Shown piece by piece: positions 7,184 to 10,845 of a DNA stretch of 10,845 bases. Where the stretch lies: the NCBI GenBank assembly GCA_031276935.1, contig JAISMD010000057.1, positions 1 to 10,845 of the forward strand, read 5' to 3'. The notes below the pieces were generated by a model. The model did not search any database. It was not told the origin of the DNA and was given only the letters and a program-made list of their open reading frames with translations. Numbering within the stretch: position 1 is the stretch's first letter; each line of letters opens with the position of its first letter. The DNA comes from Puniceicoccales bacterium. GTDB lineage: Bacteria; Verrucomicrobiota; Verrucomicrobiia; Opitutales; LL51. Made by a program: the position numbers and the translations under genes.

Positions 7184-8858
7184 GAAGACGAAAAAGGATA
7201 CCGATAATGGTGTCAACGAGCGGATGAAGGAATTAATTCGTTTTGCTCGGGGGAAGGGTTACCTGACGTTACAGGATATTAGTGAATATCTACCGGAGAG
7301 CATTGAAAATCCGGAGGATATAGAAAATGTCATGAATATCCTCGATAACCTCGAAATCGAGATCGTGGACAGCGAGGAGTCGGAGCTCGAGAAAAAGCGT
7401 GCCGTCATCGAAGCGGCTACGGAGAATCCTTCGGACAGTGCGGGGGAGGATCCGGTACGCATGTATTTACGGCAGATGGGACAGGTCCCTCTGCTTACCC
7501 GGGAACAGGAAATATCCATTTCCAAGCGCATAGAAAAAGCGGAACTACAGGCGCAGGATGAATTATTTTCGGTCCATTTGACAGCCCTATTTCAGATCGA
7601 TCTCGCCGAACGCCTCCTCAATCGGGAGGAACGTTTCGACCGCATCGTACTGGACAAAAAAATTGAAAGTCGGGAGGTTTACTACCGCATATTGGAGCGT
7701 TCCATACAGGAGAGTAAGTTGCTATTGGAAAAAATTCAGGAGGTATGGCATTACCTGCAACAGGCCAAGGATGAAAAGGAACGGAAAAGAACCGCCATTC
7801 GCCTACGGCAATTCCAATCCCAATTGAAGACGATTATGAAACGTTTTTGTTTCAAAATGAAGATTTTCGAGGATTTTCTCCAGCGTTTACGTCCGGATTT
7901 GAAGCAGATCGAACAACTACTTCGGGAGATTGGGAAGGTAAAACTACTAGCGGAACGCAAGAAAATTGATGTCAGTACCCAATTGGAACGCATTCGCCGT
8001 GCCCTAACGAAGTTGGAGGAAAAATACAATGTGGACCCGGAACGGTTATTGGAAATCGTAAAGAATTTCCGGGACTACATGAAGGAAGCCCATCGGGCGA
8101 AACAGGAAATGGTGGAGGCTAACCTCCGCCTCGTGATTAGCATTGCGAAAAAGTACACCAACCGTGGATTGACCTTTTTGGATTTAATTCAGGAGGGGAA
8201 TATGGGTTTAATGAAGGCCGTTGAGAAATTTGAGCACCGCCGTGGTTATAAATTTTCGACCTACGCGACCTGGTGGATTCGTCAGGCGATTACCCGTTCC
8301 ATTGCGGATCAAGCGCGGACGATTCGCATTCCGGTGCACATGATTGAAATTCTCAATCGGGTCATGCAGATACAGCGGCAGTTGCAGCAGGAACTTGGCC
8401 ACGAAGCAACGGCGGAAGAAGTGGCGAAGGAAATGGATTTACCTCTGGATCGGGTGAAAACGATTATGAAAATGGCACAGCAACCCATTTCCCTACAGAG
8501 TCCGGTCGGGGACAATGAGGATTCGAGTTTCGGTGATTTCATCGAGGATAAGTCGGCAGAAAATCCCTACGATATGACGGCTTACAGTCTATTGCGGGAA
8601 AAGATTGACGATGTATTGGTGAGTTTAAGTGATCGGGAAAAGGAGGTTTTGATGCTGCGTTTTGGTTTAAGGGACGGCTACAGTCGGACCCTGGAAGAAG
8701 TTGGACAGATGTTTAAGGTGACCCGGGAACGTATCCGGCAAATCGAAGCCAAGGCGTTGAGGAAAATGCGACACCCTACCCGTATCCGACAGCTCCATGG
8801 TTTCTTCGACGGTGAATTCACCACGGAAGGCCCCGGTTTCGAGGATTTTATCCAGTGA
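7173..8858 (+). CDS. rpoD: Primary RNA polymerase sigma factor RpoD (sigma70)
   Basis: This is the housekeeping sigma subunit that directs RNA polymerase to -35/-10 promoters. From ATG 7173 it is 561 residues. Region 1.1-like acidic N-terminus about 10-75; region 1.2 from [18 protein letters not shown] (92-109); a charged, coiled-coil-prone non-conserved region about 120-305; region 2 [20 protein letters not shown] (317-336) through [13 protein letters not shown] (361-373) to IRIPVHMIE (384-392); region 3 about 395-475; and region 4 with [16 protein letters not shown] (484-499) and the helix-turn-helix [20 protein letters not shown] (505-524). After the usual RQLHGF end there is an acidic tail of about 18 residues. 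An in-frame GTG at 7152 would add seven residues; I prefer ATG 7173 because GGAGGAG (7154-7160) and GAAGG (7160-7164) lie in front of it. It overlaps the end of dnaG, pointing to translational coupling. rpsU, often in this operon in proteobacteria, is not present upstream. Confidence 0.98.
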   Translation: MESKKTKKDTDNGVNERMKELIRFARGKGYLTLQDISEYLPESIENPEDIENVMNILDNLEIEIVDSEESELEKKRAVIEAATENPSDSAGEDPVRMYLRQMGQVPLLTREQEISISKRIEKAELQAQDELFSVHLTALFQIDLAERLLNREERFDRIVLDKKIESREVYYRILERSIQESKLLLEKIQEVWHYLQQAKDEKERKRTAIRLRQFQSQLKTIMKRFCFKMKIFEDFLQRLRPDLKQIEQLLREIGKVKLLAERKKIDVSTQLERIRRALTKLEEKYNVDPERLLEIVKNFRDYMKEAHRAKQEMVEANLRLVISIAKKYTNRGLTFLDLIQEGNMGLMKAVEKFEHRRGYKFSTYATWWIRQAITRSIADQARTIRIPVHMIEILNRVMQIQRQLQQELGHEATAEEVAKEMDLPLDRVKTIMKMAQQPISLQSPVGDNEDSSFGDFIEDKSAENPYDMTAYSLLREKIDDVLVSLSDREKEVLMLRFGLRDGYSRTLEEVGQMFKVTRERIRQIEAKALRKMRHPTRIRQLHGFFDGEFTTEGPGFEDFIQ

Positions 8859-8989
8859 CCGACAATCGATTGATTGCGGAAAATAATATTTTTTTACGGC
8901 CAACGGATCTTTCCCCTCGGAGGAACGGAGCTTTTTTTTGAAGATTTGTTTTGCATTGGGGAAATTTTTAGAGAAATTTGTCGGGAACG
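8859..8989 (+). other. Gap between rpoD and pheT
   Basis: The 131 bases hold no gene or tRNA. A short imperfect hairpin with a T run (listed separately) lies in the middle. No convincing promoter for pheT was seen, and the ribosome site before its ATG is weak (GGGA at 8983-8986). The six-base direct repeat AACGGA occurs at 8902-8907 and 8924-8929. Confidence 0.5.
8908..8939 (+). terminator. rpoD: Possible weak terminator after rpoD
   Basis: TTCC (8911-8914) can pair with GGAA (8922-8925), extended by two more pairs across a mismatch, and eight T follow at 8932-8939. The stem is short and imperfect, so termination may be partial, leaving pheT readable from the dnaG-rpoD transcript. Confidence 0.35.
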
Positions 8990-10845
8990 ATGAATGTGAG
9001 TCTAAATCAATTGAGACGTTTTGTCGACCTCAATGAACCGGCGGAGGAAATTGAAAAAATCCTCGTTAAATTGGGTTTGGAGGTAGAGTCCGTTGAACAT
9101 AGGGGAATGGGGAAAAATGATGGAATTGTTGTTGCTAGAATTGTGCATTTCGAACCCCATCCCCACGCCGATCGATTAAGGTTATGTCGGGTGGATATGG
9201 GGGATGGAGAACTGCGGCAAATCGTTTGTGGGGCAACTAATTTTAGGGAAAATGATTGTGTTCCTTTAGCCCTACCGGGGGCCGTACTTCCCGGGAATGT
9301 GAAGATAAAAAAGGCGAAACTTCGCGGCATTGAATCGGAGGGGATGCTATGCAGCGGTCGGGAACTGGGTCTAAATTCGGACCAGAATGGCCTATTGATT
9401 TTGAAGGAAGGTTATCCTCTGGGGATGAAAATCCACGATGTTTTCCCGGAAAGCGATACCATTTTTTCCCTGGAATTTACGGCGAACCGGGGCGATGTTC
9501 TTTCCCACTACGGTGTCGCTCGGGAGTTAGCTGCTTGGTATAACATTCCCCTTGCTCCCATCAAGGTCCCGCAAATGGCGCAATTCGATGGCGTGACGGG
9601 TGATGCTTTGGCCGTCGAAATTCTTTCGAAGGATTGTGAACTTTATACGGCGATTGTTTTGAAGAACATTCGCATTGGGGAGAGCGTGGATTGGATTCGC
9701 CGTGATTTGGAGGCGGTCGGTGTAGCCGTTGTGAATAATATTGTGGATCTAACTAACTGGATCATGGTGACCTATGGCCAACCGCTCCATGCCTTCGATC
9801 GTTCCAAAGTAGGGCGTAAAATTATGGTACGCGGTGCATCGAGTGGGGAGAAAATCAGGGCGTTGGACGGGAAGGAGTACGAATTAAATCCATCCATGTT
9901 GTTGATTTGCGACGAAAATCATCCCCTTGGTATCGCCGGAGTCATGGGAGGGGAAGAGACAAAGATTACGGAAAATACGACGGAAATTATTTTGGAAAGC
10001 GCTTATTTTGTCGCAGACAGTGTGCGTAGGACGTCCCGTAGCCTGGGTATTAATTCGGATAGCGCCTACCGCTACGCCCGCCATGTCGATCCTGCACAGA
10101 CGGAAAATTTCCAAAAGATAGCCGTTCAAATGTTGGTGGATTTGTACGGTGCCAAACCGGCTTCCCCCATTATTTTAGCGCCAAGAGATGCCCATTTTCC
10201 GTCCAGGGAAATTGAACTGGATCCGAATTTTGTGCGGAAAATTTTTGGTTTCCCCGTGGAGGATGGAGTAATTTTTGACCTACTCGTGCGCCTACAATAC
10301 ACGGTACATCGTCGGGACAATGGGCCTTGGATCGTGGAATCGCCCACCTATCGTTGGGATGTGCTACGGCCCATCGATTTGGTCGAGGAGTGTTTACGAA
10401 TTTACGGCGTGGATAAAATTCCGTCCCCGATTACGGCGATGAAAATTTTTCCCAATGCGTCCTGCAATAGCGTTCATAAGAAGCGGGAAATCATACAATT
10501 TTTAGCCCATAATCGGTTCGTTGAGTGCTACAATTATTCCATGGTGAGGGAGACGGAAAATGCCCTACCCATCGCCAATCCATTGATCGAAAATCAAACT
10601 CATCTGCGGACTTCCCTGATCCCCGGATTGGTGGATGTGCTGCGCCACAATCTACAAAACGGCAACAAATACGCCAAATTTTTCGAGTTTGGCCATGTTT
10701 TTCGGAAGCTGGATGATGCCTTTGAGGAATTGATTTCCGTAGCGTTTCTATTGGGGACGGACTCGGGGGATGAACATTGGGAACCCTTTGTAAAACCAAC
10801 ATTTTTTACCGTAAAAAATTTGATGTGCCATCTCTGGTCCATCGC
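8990..10845 (+). CDS. pheT: Phenylalanyl-tRNA synthetase beta subunit, 3' end cut by window
   Basis: The beta chain of the alpha2beta2 PheRS enzyme, which attaches phenylalanine to tRNA-Phe and edits mischarged tyrosine. 618 codons are open to the window edge, and a full-length chain is about 800. Domains in order: N-terminal VSLNQLRRFVDL (3-14); EMAP-type tRNA-binding OB fold about 44-155 with PHPHADRLRLCRVD (56-69) and LRGIESEGMLCS (111-122); TANRGDVLSHYGVAREL (164-180); the B3/B4 editing domain about 215-380 with GQPLHAFD (263-270), GIAGVMGG (314-321) and ILESAYF (334-340); the B5 domain about 400-480 with DLVEECLRIYG (463-473); and the start of the catalytic-like domain with NPLIENQTHLRTSLIPGL (530-547) and FFEFGHVF (564-571). 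H267, A316 and E336 look equivalent to known editing-site residues. One odd spot: the usual RGVDP near 364-368 reads RHVDP. ATG 8990 gives the canonical N-terminus. No pheS lies upstream, so the usual pheS-pheT pairing is broken here. Confidence 0.97.
   Translation, partial: MNVSLNQLRRFVDLNEPAEEIEKILVKLGLEVESVEHRGMGKNDGIVVARIVHFEPHPHADRLRLCRVDMGDGELRQIVCGATNFRENDCVPLALPGAVLPGNVKIKKAKLRGIESEGMLCSGRELGLNSDQNGLLILKEGYPLGMKIHDVFPESDTIFSLEFTANRGDVLSHYGVARELAAWYNIPLAPIKVPQMAQFDGVTGDALAVEILSKDCELYTAIVLKNIRIGESVDWIRRDLEAVGVAVVNNIVDLTNWIMVTYGQPLHAFDRSKVGRKIMVRGASSGEKIRALDGKEYELNPSMLLICDENHPLGIAGVMGGEETKITENTTEIILESAYFVADSVRRTSRSLGINSDSAYRYARHVDPAQTENFQKIAVQMLVDLYGAKPASPIILAPRDAHFPSREIELDPNFVRKIFGFPVEDGVIFDLLVRLQYTVHRRDNGPWIVESPTYRWDVLRPIDLVEECLRIYGVDKIPSPITAMKIFPNASCNSVHKKREIIQFLAHNRFVECYNYSMVRETENALPIANPLIENQTHLRTSLIPGLVDVLRHNLQNGNKYAKFFEFGHVFRKLDDAFEELISVAFLLGTDSGDEHWEPFVKPTFFTVKNLMCHLWSI

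Overview
The window looks like a chromosomal segment of a host-dependent (probably obligate intracellular) bacterium. The main reason is the minus-strand gene at the left edge. Read codon by codon from its ATG at 1229, it gives 409 residues of a nucleotide transporter of the bacterial/plastid ATP/ADP translocase (NTT/Tlc) family, a family found almost only in intracellular bacteria such as Rickettsiales and Chlamydiae, and in plastids. The style of the sigma factor and the zinc-ligand-less primase make me lean towards the PVC group (Verrucomicrobia/Opitutae-like symbionts). That lineage guess is recollection-based inference and has not been tested.

Layout, left to right: (1) 1-1229, minus strand, ATP/ADP translocase, cut by the window start. 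(2) 1230-1476, an AT-rich divergent promoter region. (3) 1477-2460, plus strand, an unrecognised exported cysteine-rich protein of 327 residues with two internal duplications, ending in a clear rho-independent terminator at 2506-2531. (4) 2637-5105, minus strand, a SNF2-family helicase-like ATPase that converges on the exported protein gene. (5) 5106-5347, a second divergent control region. (6) 5348-7183 dnaG, overlapped by (7) 7173-8858 rpoD, both plus strand, the classical primase/primary sigma factor pair but without rpsU. (8) 8990 to the window end, pheT, the phenylalanyl-tRNA synthetase beta chain, cut by the window end and without pheS upstream.

The right part (dnaG, rpoD, pheT) is housekeeping: replication priming, promoter recognition and tRNA charging. 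The left part carries the host-dependence signature: an energy or nucleotide importer divergent from a secreted cysteine-rich protein whose codon use is visibly more AT-rich than the dnaG/rpoD block. No tRNA, rRNA, CRISPR array, insertion sequence or phage gene was seen. The items most worth a second look are the exported duplicated Cys-rich protein and the primase, whose CHC2 'zinc finger' has lost three of its four metal ligands.
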